This document shows positions 23,919 through 31,910 of a stretch of DNA of 64,000 bases, one piece after another. Source of the DNA: JANSYL01 sp965229695 (GTDB taxonomy: Bacteria > Pseudomonadota > Alphaproteobacteria > Rhodobacterales > Rhodobacteraceae). The first letter of the stretch is position 1. Every line of letters starts with the position of its first letter. The stretch lies in the NCBI GenBank assembly GCA_965229695.1, contig OZ245921.1, positions 2,418,001 to 2,482,000 on the forward strand, in the 5' to 3' direction. A program made the position numbers and the translations under genes. The notes below the pieces were generated by a model. It was not told the origin of the DNA. It searched no databases and saw only the letters and a program-made list of their open reading frames with translations.

Positions 23919-25186
23919 CAGCTTGCGGCGGCGCCCCGCACCGGCACCTTTGGCACATCGCAATTGGCGTCGATGAAATCCAAGACCAGCGGACGGATGT
24001 TGTTGCGCCAGCTTTTGCCCGCGAAAATCCCGTAATGCCCGGCTTCGGGCTCCAGATAGCTGGCCTTTTTGTCTTCGGGCAGTCCGGTGCACAGATCCAG
24101 CGCGGCGACACATTGGCCAGGGGCCGAGATGTCATCCTTGCCGCCTTCGACGGTTTTCACCGCCACGGTGGTGATTTTGCCCAGATCGACCGGCTTGCCA
24201 TCCACCACAAAGGCGTTGCGCGCGATGTCGCGGTTTTTAAAGATGCGCTCAACCGTGGTCAGGTAGAACTCGGCGGTCATATCCATAACCGCCAGATATT
24301 CATCGTAAAACTTGTTGTGCTTGTCGTGGTCCGAGGCTTCACCCTTGGCCACCCGCAGGATTTGGTTCGAAAACGCTTTGGCGTGCTTTTCCGCATTCAT
24401 CGCCATGAACGATGTCAGCTGTTGCAAACCCGGATAGACCATCCGCCCCGCGCCGGCATATTTGAAGCCCACGCGTTGCAGCACGAATTTCTCTAGCTGG
24501 CCCATGGTCACGCGATTGCCGAAATCGGTCACATCGGTTGCCGCTGCATCGGGGTCGATCGGGCCGCCGATCAAGGTCAGCGTGCGGGGCTGCGCGGCGG
24601 GGTCTTCCTCGGCCAAATAGGCTGTGGCCGCCAGGGCCAGCGGCGCGGGTTGGCACACCGCAATCACATGGGTGTCCGGCCCCATTTCTTTCAAGAAATC
24701 AACCAGGTACAGCGTGTAATCTTCGATGTCGAACTTGCCTTCGCTCACCGGGATATCGCGCGCATTGTGCCAATCGGTGATGTACACATCGCAATCGGGC
24801 AACAGCGACAACACCGTCGAACGCAACAGCGTGGCATAGTGCCCCGACATCGGCGCGACCAGCAAAACCTTACGCCCCGTGGGCGCGCGACCGGCCACAT
24901 CAAAGCGAATCAAATCGCCAAACGGGCGTTCGACAACATGCTCGATACTGACGATATGATCGCGCCCATCATCGGCGGGAATCGAATAAATCCCCCAGTC
25001 GGGCTTTGTCACCATCCGGGCAAAGCTGCGCTCGGTCACTTCGCCCCAAGCAGCGGTGAGCTGAATCATGGGATTCGCAAACAAACCAAGCTGCGGATAG
25101 GAACATGCCGCCCGCGCGGTCGAGCCCAACCACTGGTTGGTCACACGCATCGATTCCATGAAATCATAGGTGAGTTGATATCGCAT
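23918..25186 (-). CDS. phaZ: Intracellular polyhydroxyalkanoate depolymerase
   Basis: This 422-residue cytoplasmic protein lacks a signal peptide and shows the intracellular PhaZ pattern. The N-terminus is RYQLTYDFMESMRVTNQWLG. It also has LLVAPMSGHYATLLRSTV and DVYITDWHNARDIPV, a cysteine nucleophile region VIAVCQPAP near residue 180, and the histidine segment EAGHYGIFAGKSWR near the end. It would break down stored PHA granules to 3-hydroxyacids. It is divergent from phaC, with the synthase start 150 bases away. Confidence 0.93.
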   Translation of the reverse strand: MRYQLTYDFMESMRVTNQWLGSTARAACSYPQLGLFANPMIQLTAAWGEVTERSFARMVTKPDWGIYSIPADDGRDHIVSIEHVVERPFGDLIRFDVAGRAPTGRKVLLVAPMSGHYATLLRSTVLSLLPDCDVYITDWHNARDIPVSEGKFDIEDYTLYLVDFLKEMGPDTHVIAVCQPAPLALAATAYLAEEDPAAQPRTLTLIGGPIDPDAAATDVTDFGNRVTMGQLEKFVLQRVGFKYAGAGRMVYPGLQQLTSFMAMNAEKHAKAFSNQILRVAKGEASDHDKHNKFYDEYLAVMDMTAEFYLTTVERIFKNRDIARNAFVVDGKPVDLGKITTVAVKTVEGGKDDISAPGQCVAALDLCTGLPEDKKASYLEPEAGHYGIFAGKSWRNNIRPLVLDFIDANCDVPKVPVRGAAAS

Positions 25187-25335
25187 TCACGTCTCCTGCC
25201 TCAGAAACGGCGCGCGAAACACGGGCCCCGGTTCAATTGGTCGCTTTGCCCCCTCACCACGGCAGCGATATGGTCCAGATGAACCAATCGAGGGGCAAAA
25301 TCAAGGTGGCACAGGGTGACGTGGAGGAGAGCGGT

Positions 25336-27108
25336 ATGGGTGAAAACCTAGAGCGGCTGAACGAAAACCTGACCAAGGTCGAGGAATTGTCGAAACGATT
25401 GGTCGCAGCCCTTGGCACGCGCCATGGCGGGGATGCGGGCCTCTCTGGCCCTGGGCAAGACCTGTATGTGAAGGCCGGCATCGCCTATTGGAACGAGATG
25501 ATGAACAACCCCGCGAAGCTGATGGAACATCAAGTTCAGTATTGGGGCAAAGCGCTGACCAATTTTGTCGAGGTGCAGCAGGAACTGGCCAAAGGCCATC
25601 TGACCATGCCCGAGGATGACAACCCGGGTGACAAACGGTTTTCCAACCCGCTGTGGCGCACGCACCCCTATTTTAACTTGGTCAAACACCAATACCTGCT
25701 GTCGGCGGACGCGATCCGCCAAGCGGTGGATGATCTGGAAGGGCTAGAGCCGCGCGATAAGCAGCGGGTGGAGTTTTTCGCAAGCCAGATGATCGATCTG
25801 TTCTCGCCCACCAATTATCTGGCCACCAACCCCGACGCGCTGGAACGCGCAGTCGAGACCGAAGGCCAAAGCCTGGTCCAAGGCCTCGAAAACCTGGTGC
25901 GCGATATCGAAAACCACCATGGCGAATTGCTGCCTACCCTGGCCGACCCCGAGGCGTTTCAAGTGGGCGGCAACATCGCCACCACCCCCGGGTCGGTCGT
26001 GTTCCGTAATGAGATGTTGGAACTGATCCAATACGCGCCGACCACCGAAACCGTGCACCGCACGCCTTTGGTGATCTTCCCGCCTTGGATCAACAAATTT
26101 TACATCATGGATCTCAAGGAAAAGAACAGTCTGATCAAATGGATTGTCGATCAGGGCTACACGCTGTTCGTGGTCAGCTGGAAGAACCCCGATGCCAGCT
26201 ATGCCGAAACCGGGATCGAGGACTACATCGAAAACGGCTATCTCAAAGCGATTGAGGTCGCCAAAGAGATTTGCGGTGAAAAGCAGGTCAACACCATCGG
26301 CTACTGCATCGCCGGCACCACGCTCAGCATGACCTTGGCGCTTTTGAAAAAGCGCAAGGATAGCTCGATCAAATCCGCGACCTTCTTCACCACGCTCACC
26401 GATTTCTCGAACCAAGGAGAGTTCACGCCTTTCCTCGATGATGATTTTGTCGATGCGATCGAGCGGCAGGTGACCTCCGAAGGCATCTTGGACAGCTACT
26501 ACATGTCCAAAACCTTCTCCTTCCTGCGCGCCAATGATCTGGTCTACGGCCCCGCCGTGCGCAGCTATATGATGGGCGAGGCGCCGCCGGCCTTCGATCT
26601 GCTTTACTGGAATGGTGATAGCACCAATCTGCCCGGCAAAATGGCGGTGCAGTATCTGCGCGGCCTTTGCCAAGGCAATGAACTGGCCGATGGCGGCATC
26701 ACGCTGTTTGGTGAGACGCTGAAGCTTTCCGAAGTTACGGTGCCGGTCTGCGCCATTGCCTGCGAAACCGATCACATCGCCGCCTGGCTCGATAGCTTCC
26801 GGGGCGTCACCCAGATGGGATCGAAGAACAAAACCTTCATCCTCTCGGAATCCGGCCATATCGCGGGCATCGTCAATCCGCCTTCCAAGAAGAAATACGG
26901 CCATTACACAAACCCCGATGTGAAAGGGGAGCCCGAAGACTGGCTCGGGGCCGCCACCTACAACGAAGGCTCCTGGTGGCCGCTTTGGGAAAAGTGGCTG
27001 GCAAGCCGATCGGGCAAACATGTGCCGGCCCGCATTCCGGGGGAAGATGGCTATAAAATATTGGCCAAAGCGCCCGGCACTTACGTCTTGGAAAAGACAA
27101 GCGGCTGA
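25336..27108 (+). CDS. phaC: Class I polyhydroxyalkanoate synthase
   Basis: This 590-residue enzyme polymerises 3-hydroxyacyl-CoA into PHA at the granule surface. The lipase-like box is GYCIAGT, with the catalytic cysteine at about residue 324, close to Cys319 of the Cupriavidus enzyme. The catalytic aspartate is in ACETDHIAAW and the histidine in SESGHIAGIVNPP. Length and motifs fit class I. The start MGENLERLNENL at 25336 follows GGAGGAG at good spacing; longer in-frame starts at 25237 and 25279 lack one. Divergent from phaZ and followed by phaP. Confidence 0.95.
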   Translation: MGENLERLNENLTKVEELSKRLVAALGTRHGGDAGLSGPGQDLYVKAGIAYWNEMMNNPAKLMEHQVQYWGKALTNFVEVQQELAKGHLTMPEDDNPGDKRFSNPLWRTHPYFNLVKHQYLLSADAIRQAVDDLEGLEPRDKQRVEFFASQMIDLFSPTNYLATNPDALERAVETEGQSLVQGLENLVRDIENHHGELLPTLADPEAFQVGGNIATTPGSVVFRNEMLELIQYAPTTETVHRTPLVIFPPWINKFYIMDLKEKNSLIKWIVDQGYTLFVVSWKNPDASYAETGIEDYIENGYLKAIEVAKEICGEKQVNTIGYCIAGTTLSMTLALLKKRKDSSIKSATFFTTLTDFSNQGEFTPFLDDDFVDAIERQVTSEGILDSYYMSKTFSFLRANDLVYGPAVRSYMMGEAPPAFDLLYWNGDSTNLPGKMAVQYLRGLCQGNELADGGITLFGETLKLSEVTVPVCAIACETDHIAAWLDSFRGVTQMGSKNKTFILSESGHIAGIVNPPSKKKYGHYTNPDVKGEPEDWLGAATYNEGSWWPLWEKWLASRSGKHVPARIPGEDGYKILAKAPGTYVLEKTSG

Positions 27109-27144
27109 AATCGCGCCAAAATCCTAGCTTGCTGCGACGCCTTG

Positions 27145-27194
27145 CTGCAGTGCAGAAAAACCATTGACATTCTGCGCCGCAGCATGCATATATT
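27145..27194 (+). promoter_or_regulatory. phaP promoter with two PhaR-type boxes
   Basis: TTGACA (27164-27169) is followed after 17 bases by CATATA, overlapping TATATT, giving a strong sigma70-like promoter. CTGC-AGT-GCAG (27145-27155) lies just upstream and CTGC-GCC-GCAG (27172-27182) lies between the -35 and -10. CTGC-N3-GCAG is the known PhaR operator type of Paracoccus. The placement predicts tight PhaR repression of phasin until polymer titrates PhaR away. Confidence 0.75.
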
Positions 27195-27239
27195 GTGCAG
27201 ATGCAGCAAAGGCCCGCTGGGCCAAGTAGGAGAAGACCA

Positions 27240-27686
27240 ATGGCCGCAGCCAACACCGATTTCACCAAATATGTCTCTGACATGATGGCCGCTTTCCCGG
27301 TCGACATGTCCGCCATGAACGACGCGTTCAAAACCTCCGCCGCCATGGGCGAAAAAATGTCGAAAGTGGCCCTGGACGCCGCTGAAAAATCCACCGAGAT
27401 CTCCTCGAAGTGGACCAAAGACACCATCGCCAAAATGGGCGACGTGACCTCGGTCAAAGCCGAGCCCACCGACTACACCAAAGCCGTCACCGATTTCGCG
27501 TCGGCCCAAGCTGAAATGGCCGCCGAAAACATGGCCGCTTTCGCTGAAGTCGCCAAAAAAGTGCAGATGGAAACCGTCGAGCTGATGATGGCCGCTGGCA
27601 AAGAAGCCACCGAAGAAGCCACCGCAGCAGTCAAAAAAGCCACTGCCGAAGTGACCACGGCCGCTAAAAAAGCCGCCGCAAAGTAA
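27240..27686 (+). CDS. phaP: Phasin
   Basis: This 148-residue granule-associated protein coats PHA. It has the phasin helix pattern, with amphipathic helices rich in Ala, Met and Lys (MAAFPVDMSAMNDAF, then EKMSKVALDAAEKSTEISSKW). The Ala/Lys-rich C-terminus has repeated KKA motifs (AVKKATAEVTTAAKKAAAK). AGGAG lies about nine bases before ATG 27240. It is transcribed from the PhaR-boxed promoter upstream and followed by a GC-rich terminator. The protein is probably abundant when polymer accumulates. Confidence 0.92.
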   Translation: MAAANTDFTKYVSDMMAAFPVDMSAMNDAFKTSAAMGEKMSKVALDAAEKSTEISSKWTKDTIAKMGDVTSVKAEPTDYTKAVTDFASAQAEMAAENMAAFAEVAKKVQMETVELMMAAGKEATEEATAAVKKATAEVTTAAKKAAAK

Positions 27687-27744
27687 GCGCTTTCCAGCGT
27701 TCGGTTTCGTGTCGACGTCCTCCCCGTTGACATGAATACCAGAG

Positions 27745-27767
27745 GGGCGGGCCCAGCGGGTCCGCCC
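27745..27767 (+). terminator. Stem-loop terminator after phaP
   Basis: GGGCGGGCCC and GGGTCCGCCC pair over 10 bp (one G-U) around a 3-base loop, followed by TTCCCCGTTTCT. It lies 59 bases after the phaP stop and before the phaR control region, so phaP is probably a single-gene transcript. Confidence 0.6.
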
Positions 27768-27832
27768 TTCCCCGTTTCTGCCTGTGCATAATAAATTTGC
27801 ATTTCGAGCAAAGGCGCGTAGGCTATCCAATG

Positions 27833-27843
27833 CTGCACCGCAG
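27833..27843 (+). promoter_or_regulatory. PhaR-type box before phaR
   Basis: CTGC-ACC-GCAG lies 24 bases upstream of the phaR start, matching the CTGC-N3-GCAG boxes in the phaP promoter. Position just before the ribosome-binding site suggests autorepression by PhaR. Confidence 0.65.
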
Positions 27844-27867
27844 GGACGAACAAACGGAGGATGGTCG

Positions 27868-28440
27868 ATGGCAACGGATGACACGCCATTGCTGATCAAG
27901 CGCTACGCAAGTCGGCGCCTCTACAACACCGAGACATCCGATTACGTGACGCTCGAAGACATCGCCGGGTTCATCCGCGCCAATCGTGAGGTCAAGATCG
28001 TCGACCTCAAATCCGGCGACGACCTGACACGCCAATACCTGCTGCAGATCATCGCCGAACACGAAAGCCGTGGCGAAAGCGTGTTGCCGATTTCCGTGCT
28101 CACCGATCTGGTGCGCAGCTACACCAGCCAAGCCAACAGCGTCGTGCCCGATTTCCTGGCCATGAGCTTCGAGATGCTGCAACAGGGCCAATCGAAGATG
28201 GTCGAAAACATGGCCGCGATGAACCCGATGTCGAAAATGCCGGGGTTCGAGGCGATGCGCGCCCAGCAAGAGGCTTTCGTCAAAGCCATGACCGGCGGGC
28301 TTGCGACGCAATGGAGCGGCCCGGGTGAAGACCCCTCCGAGGCGGTCGAGGATGGGGCCGACGATAAATCCGCCAATGATGAGTTGGACGAGATCAAACG
28401 CCAATTATCCGAGCTGCAATCCAAGCTCAGCCAGATGTAA
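27868..28440 (+). CDS. phaR: Polyhydroxyalkanoate synthesis repressor PhaR
   Basis: This 190-residue DNA- and granule-binding regulator has the conserved N-terminal PHB/PHA accumulation regulator domain, with IKRYASRRLYNTETSDYVTLEDIAGFIR at residues ~9-36 and VVDLKSGDDLTRQYLLQII-like sequence at ~45-60. A polymer-binding PHB_acc segment follows (residues ~80-120). An acidic linker and a C-terminal coiled coil (DELDEIKRQLSELQSKLSQM) close the protein. It is expected to repress phaP and itself through the CTGC-N3-GCAG boxes. GGAGG is seven bases before ATG 27868. Confidence 0.95.
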   Translation: MATDDTPLLIKRYASRRLYNTETSDYVTLEDIAGFIRANREVKIVDLKSGDDLTRQYLLQIIAEHESRGESVLPISVLTDLVRSYTSQANSVVPDFLAMSFEMLQQGQSKMVENMAAMNPMSKMPGFEAMRAQQEAFVKAMTGGLATQWSGPGEDPSEAVEDGADDKSANDELDEIKRQLSELQSKLSQM

Positions 28441-28441
28441 T

Positions 28442-28780
28442 ATGACCCCCACCCGATGGCACCGCCGCGGGCTGCGCGCAGCCTGCCTTATTGTGACGAG
28501 TCTCAGCCTCTCGGGCTGCGGCTGGCTTTTCGGCTGGAGCGAACGCAACCGCGCCCCCGATCCCGACCCTTCGGTGACGATCTACCAGGCCGCCATGGCC
28601 GAGTTCTCCACCTGCGCCGCCACCGCCGATCCCACCGCCCGGGCCAATGCCGCCGCCAGTTTGGCGCAAGCCATGGCGGAAATGCAGGCGCTCGACCGTC
28701 CCAGCAATCCCGATCACTTCTACCTCGCCGATCGCGTCACCGCCGCCCATGGCTATTGCGCCGAAGCCGCCACTCGCTAA
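28442..28780 (+). CDS. Small lipoprotein
   Basis: This 112-residue protein has a lipoprotein signal: a basic start (TRWHRRGLR), a hydrophobic stretch and the lipobox LSGC with Cys at about residue 26. The mature part contains two further cysteines (STCAAT and HGYCAEA) that could form a disulfide. It contains an Ala-rich helix (ARANAAASLAQAMAEMQAL). The start is one base after the phaR stop, so the two are probably co-transcribed. No family was recognised and no link to PHA is known. Confidence 0.72.
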   Translation: MTPTRWHRRGLRAACLIVTSLSLSGCGWLFGWSERNRAPDPDPSVTIYQAAMAEFSTCAATADPTARANAAASLAQAMAEMQALDRPSNPDHFYLADRVTAAHGYCAEAATR

Positions 28781-28920
28781 GCAACCCGACGTCCCATCCT
28801 CACCGGCCCCCGCCCTTCACAAAACCCGCGTCCGAACCACCTTAGGCAATCCACCTTTGGGCTCCGCCCGCTCGGTGTTTGATCCGTCCATTGGAAGGAT
28901 CATCCGCTTCGCGGGACCGG

Positions 28921-28984
28921 TCCTCCTTCTCTATTTCAAACATATCCCGGGGGGAAGGCCGCAGGCCGGGGGGCAGCGCCCCCA
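28921..28984 (-). repeat. Dispersed intergenic hairpin element, copy H
   Basis: On the minus strand the copy reads GGGGGC-GCT-GCCCCC, a small GGCC-TGC-GGCC hairpin, CCCCCCGGGATATGTTTG and AAATAGAGAAGGAGG. It is close to copy C on the plus strand. Unlike copies A-D and G it does not sit in front of a same-strand gene but between the convergent lipoprotein and transaminase genes. Confidence 0.65.
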
Positions 28985-29024
28985 AACCGGTTCATCCAAC
29001 CATGCACCCTAGAACGCTCCAGCG

Positions 29025-29073
29025 GCATTTTTTCGTCGAAAAAATGCACCCCGGCGCGGCTGCAAAGCCGCGC
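29025..29073. terminator. Bidirectional terminator and adjoining hairpin
   Basis: GCATTTTTTCG-T-CGAAAAAATGC (29025-29047) is an 11-bp stem with A/T-rich arms that can act on both strands. GCGCGGCT-GCAA-AGCCGCGC (29054-29073) follows directly, 11 bases from the transaminase stop. Both lie between convergent genes. The intervening 28781-29024 stretch holds only repeat H. Confidence 0.65.
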
Positions 29074-29083
29074 AAACCCTGGC

Positions 29084-30451
29084 TTACGCTAGCGCGGCGA
29101 AGACCGATTTCAGCGCCGCATCCAGCTTCTCGAGCATCTCATCCATCTGGGCGTCGCTCAGCGTAAAGGGCGGGCATAACACCACCGATTGCCCCAAAGG
29201 CCGGCAAATCAGCCCGTGATCGGTGCAAGCATTGGCAATCCGCTCCGACACGCTCAGATCGCCCTCAAACGGCACCTTCCCGGCCCGATCGCGCACAGCC
29301 TCCAAAGCCCACATATAGCCGATCCCGCGCAGCTCTCCGATATTGGGATGGCGCGCGATCTCGGCTAGCCCGGCCTGCATCCTTGGCGCGCCCGCGCGCA
29401 CCTGATCCAGCAAGCCTTCGTTTAGGATCACGTCAATCGCCTTTAATGCCACCGCACAGCCCACCGGATGGCCCGACGCGGTGAAGCCATGCGGGAACTC
29501 CTCCATCGGGCCAATCGCGGCATCGGCCCGGTCCGACATCTCTGGCCCCAAGATCACCGCGCCCATGGGGAAATACCCCGCGGTCATCGCTTTCGATGCG
29601 ATGATCGCGTCCGGCATAAACCCATAGGTCTCACAGCCCCAAACCGCCCCGGTGCGCCCAAAACCGCAAATCACCTCATCTGCGATCAGCGGGATACCAT
29701 GGCGCTTCAACACTGGCTGAATAGCCTGGAAATACCCTTCCGGCGGCGGGATCACCCCACCGGCCCCCATCACCGGTTCGGCGAAAAACCCGGCAATGGT
29801 CTCAGGGCCTTCTGCCGCGATCACCGCTTCCAATTCTGCCGCCAGCCGGGCGGTGAAATCCGCCTCGCTTTCGCCCGCCGCGCCTTCGCGCCAGTAATGC
29901 GGGCAAGTCAGATGGATAAACCCGCCCAAAGGCAGGCCAAAAACCGCGTTGTAAGGTTTGCCGGTCATCGAAGCCGCGACCACCGACACCCCGTGATAGC
30001 CATTCACCCGCGTCAGGATCTTGCGCCGCTCCGGCTGCCCCTCGGCGCGCGCCATCAGCCACAAAAGCTTGACCATGGTCTCATTCGCCTCGGACCCGGA
30101 ATTGGTGTAAAACACCTTGCCCCGCGCAAAGGGCGACACCTCGATCATCCGCTCGCTCAAGGCCACGGTCTGATCCGACATGCGCCCGAAAAACGCGTGA
30201 TAGCCTGGAAAGCGGTCATATTGCGCCTTGGCGGCCTCGGCCAATCCGGGGTGATCGAACCCCGCCACCATGTTCCAAAGGCCCGAATTGGCATCCAAAT
30301 ACCGCTTGCCATGGGTGTCGACCACATAAGGCCCCTCACCATGGGTCAGAACCACGGTGCCGCGCTCGGCCACGGTGGGCAGATCGGTAAAGCCGTAAAG
30401 GCTATGCGCTTCGGCCCGCGCTTCCCAGGAATTTGGTGAATGATCGTGCAT
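29084..30451 (-). CDS. Class III PLP-dependent aminotransferase
   Basis: This 455-residue cytoplasmic enzyme has the class III pattern: DANSGLWNMVAGFDHPGL, FYTNSGSEANETMVKL (phosphate-binding), RVNGYHGVS, IADEVICGFGRTG with the PLP-contacting Asp, and SKAMTAGYFPMGAV with the Schiff-base lysine. Closest functional groups are omega-amino acid/putrescine-pyruvate transaminases. Its position near PuuA/PuuB-like genes suggests use of putrescine, GABA or a similar amine, an inference from context. The start MHDHSPNSW at 30451 follows GGAGAGGG; a longer frame from 30529 begins with a non-homologous leader. Confidence 0.9.
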   Translation of the reverse strand: MHDHSPNSWEARAEAHSLYGFTDLPTVAERGTVVLTHGEGPYVVDTHGKRYLDANSGLWNMVAGFDHPGLAEAAKAQYDRFPGYHAFFGRMSDQTVALSERMIEVSPFARGKVFYTNSGSEANETMVKLLWLMARAEGQPERRKILTRVNGYHGVSVVAASMTGKPYNAVFGLPLGGFIHLTCPHYWREGAAGESEADFTARLAAELEAVIAAEGPETIAGFFAEPVMGAGGVIPPPEGYFQAIQPVLKRHGIPLIADEVICGFGRTGAVWGCETYGFMPDAIIASKAMTAGYFPMGAVILGPEMSDRADAAIGPMEEFPHGFTASGHPVGCAVALKAIDVILNEGLLDQVRAGAPRMQAGLAEIARHPNIGELRGIGYMWALEAVRDRAGKVPFEGDLSVSERIANACTDHGLICRPLGQSVVLCPPFTLSDAQMDEMLEKLDAALKSVFAALA

Positions 30452-30536
30452 GGTGACGGCCCTCTCCGCTGGTCTGGCAAACGCTACGCCGCGCCCCGCG
30501 CGCCCGCAATCGCCATTGCGCTCAGGCATAGAAAAA

Positions 30537-30563
30537 GGCCCGAGGTCGCGCTGACCTCGGGCC
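30537..30563 (-). terminator. Rho-independent terminator of the DegT aminotransferase gene
   Basis: On the minus strand GGCCCGAGGTC-N5-GACCTCGGGCC forms an 11-bp GC stem followed by TTTTTC. It lies 30 bases beyond the stop of the DegT-family gene. It separates that gene from the class III transaminase. Confidence 0.85.
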
Positions 30564-30592
30564 CAATCTCTCCTCGCGGCGGCGCGCCCGGC

Positions 30593-31801
30593 TCAGGTGC
30601 CGTAGGCGCGTGCCTCGCCCATCACATCCTCGGCTGCGGCCAGAAGCGCATCGATGATGAAATCCAGCTCAGGCTGTTTCAGCCGCGCGGGCAGGCGCAC
30701 ATCGCAGGCCCGCATCAGCATCGCGCGGGTTTGCGGCAGCTCCTGCCGCTCGCCGGGAATAAAGCGCCAGTTCCAAAACGCCCGTGCATTGTCCGCCGAC
30801 AGGCCAAAGACCTGCACCTTCACACCGCGCGCGGCGGCGGCTTCGGCGAAGGCTTTCGCGTCCGCGTCGCTGTCAAAGCCCAGCAGGTTGAACTGGATCG
30901 AATCCGGTGCGCGCTCTTCCTGGGCCAGCGGGTCGGGCACATGCAGCCAGGCCGATTGGTTCAGCTTGGCGGCCACATAATCATGGTTCGCTCGCCCATC
31001 GCGCACCCGGCGGGCCACTTCGGGCAATTGCGGGCGGATCACAGCGGCGCTCAGGTTCTGCAAGCGCATGTTGTAAAGCGGCAGTTCATTCTGCCAGCGG
31101 GCAAAGGCGGCGGCCAGGGCCGGGTCATCGCCGTGTTTTTGCCAGTTATGCTCATACGCGCCCGACATGATCACCGCGCGCGCGACCAGATTGGCATCGT
31201 CACTGATCAGGATTCCACCCTCACCGGCATTAACCAGTTTGTAGGATTGGAAGCTGAAACAGCCGATCGCGCCAATGGTGCCGACCTTCTTGCCGTCCCA
31301 GAGCGTGCCCAGAGAATGCGCGGCATCTTCGATCACCGGCACACCGGCAGCGTCGCATAGCGCCATGATCGCATCCATATCCGAGGTATGGCCGCGCATA
31401 TGGCTGATGATCACAGCGCTGATCGTGTCATCCAGCTTGGCCTCGAAATCCGCCATGTCGATGCGGTAATTCTCACCCACTTCCACCAGCACCGGCTGGC
31501 AATTGGCATGGACAACCGCCGAGGGCACGGCGGCAAAGGTGAAACCCGGGATCAGCACCCGCGCGCCCGCCGGAAGGTCCAGCGCATGCAGGCTCAGGAA
31601 CAGCGCGGCGGAGCAGGAGGACACCGCCAGCGCATAGCGCGTGCCCATCAGGTCCGCGAATTCGCGTTCCAGCAGGGCGACCGGCGCATCCGCAGGCGCG
31701 GTATAGCGGAACAGGTCGCCTGATTGCATCAATCGCTCGATTTCGGCCTTTGCGGCTTCAGGGATCGGCTCGGCGTCGTAGACATTCGGGGCCAGCGCCA
31801 T
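30593..31801 (-). CDS. DegT/DnrJ/EryC1/StrS-family aminotransferase
   Basis: This 402-residue PLP enzyme has YALAVSSCSAALFLSLHAL, LIPGFTFAAVPSAV, VIEDAAHSLGTLWDGKKVGTI-type aspartate/histidine motifs, and SFQSYKLVNAGEGG, in which Lys is the PLP-binding residue. DegT proteins aminate keto-sugars or related cyclic ketones. No sugar-nucleotide genes are nearby, so the substrate here is unknown. It has its own strong terminator, and an A/T-rich leader of about 110 bases with no clear promoter separates it from the PuuB-like gene. It may be a solitary insertion into the amine-catabolism region. Confidence 0.88.
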   Translation of the reverse strand: MALAPNVYDAEPIPEAAKAEIERLMQSGDLFRYTAPADAPVALLEREFADLMGTRYALAVSSCSAALFLSLHALDLPAGARVLIPGFTFAAVPSAVVHANCQPVLVEVGENYRIDMADFEAKLDDTISAVIISHMRGHTSDMDAIMALCDAAGVPVIEDAAHSLGTLWDGKKVGTIGAIGCFSFQSYKLVNAGEGGILISDDANLVARAVIMSGAYEHNWQKHGDDPALAAAFARWQNELPLYNMRLQNLSAAVIRPQLPEVARRVRDGRANHDYVAAKLNQSAWLHVPDPLAQEERAPDSIQFNLLGFDSDADAKAFAEAAAARGVKVQVFGLSADNARAFWNWRFIPGERQELPQTRAMLMRACDVRLPARLKQPELDFIIDALLAAAEDVMGEARAYGT

Positions 31802-31910
31802 GATTTCACCTTTTTGAAATTCTCTCTTCCAAAAAACTTATACTGTGAAATGGCCGCAACTGCCATATCAAAAGGCAAAACGTCACGTAAACTTCGCAAA
31901 TCCGCAGGCC

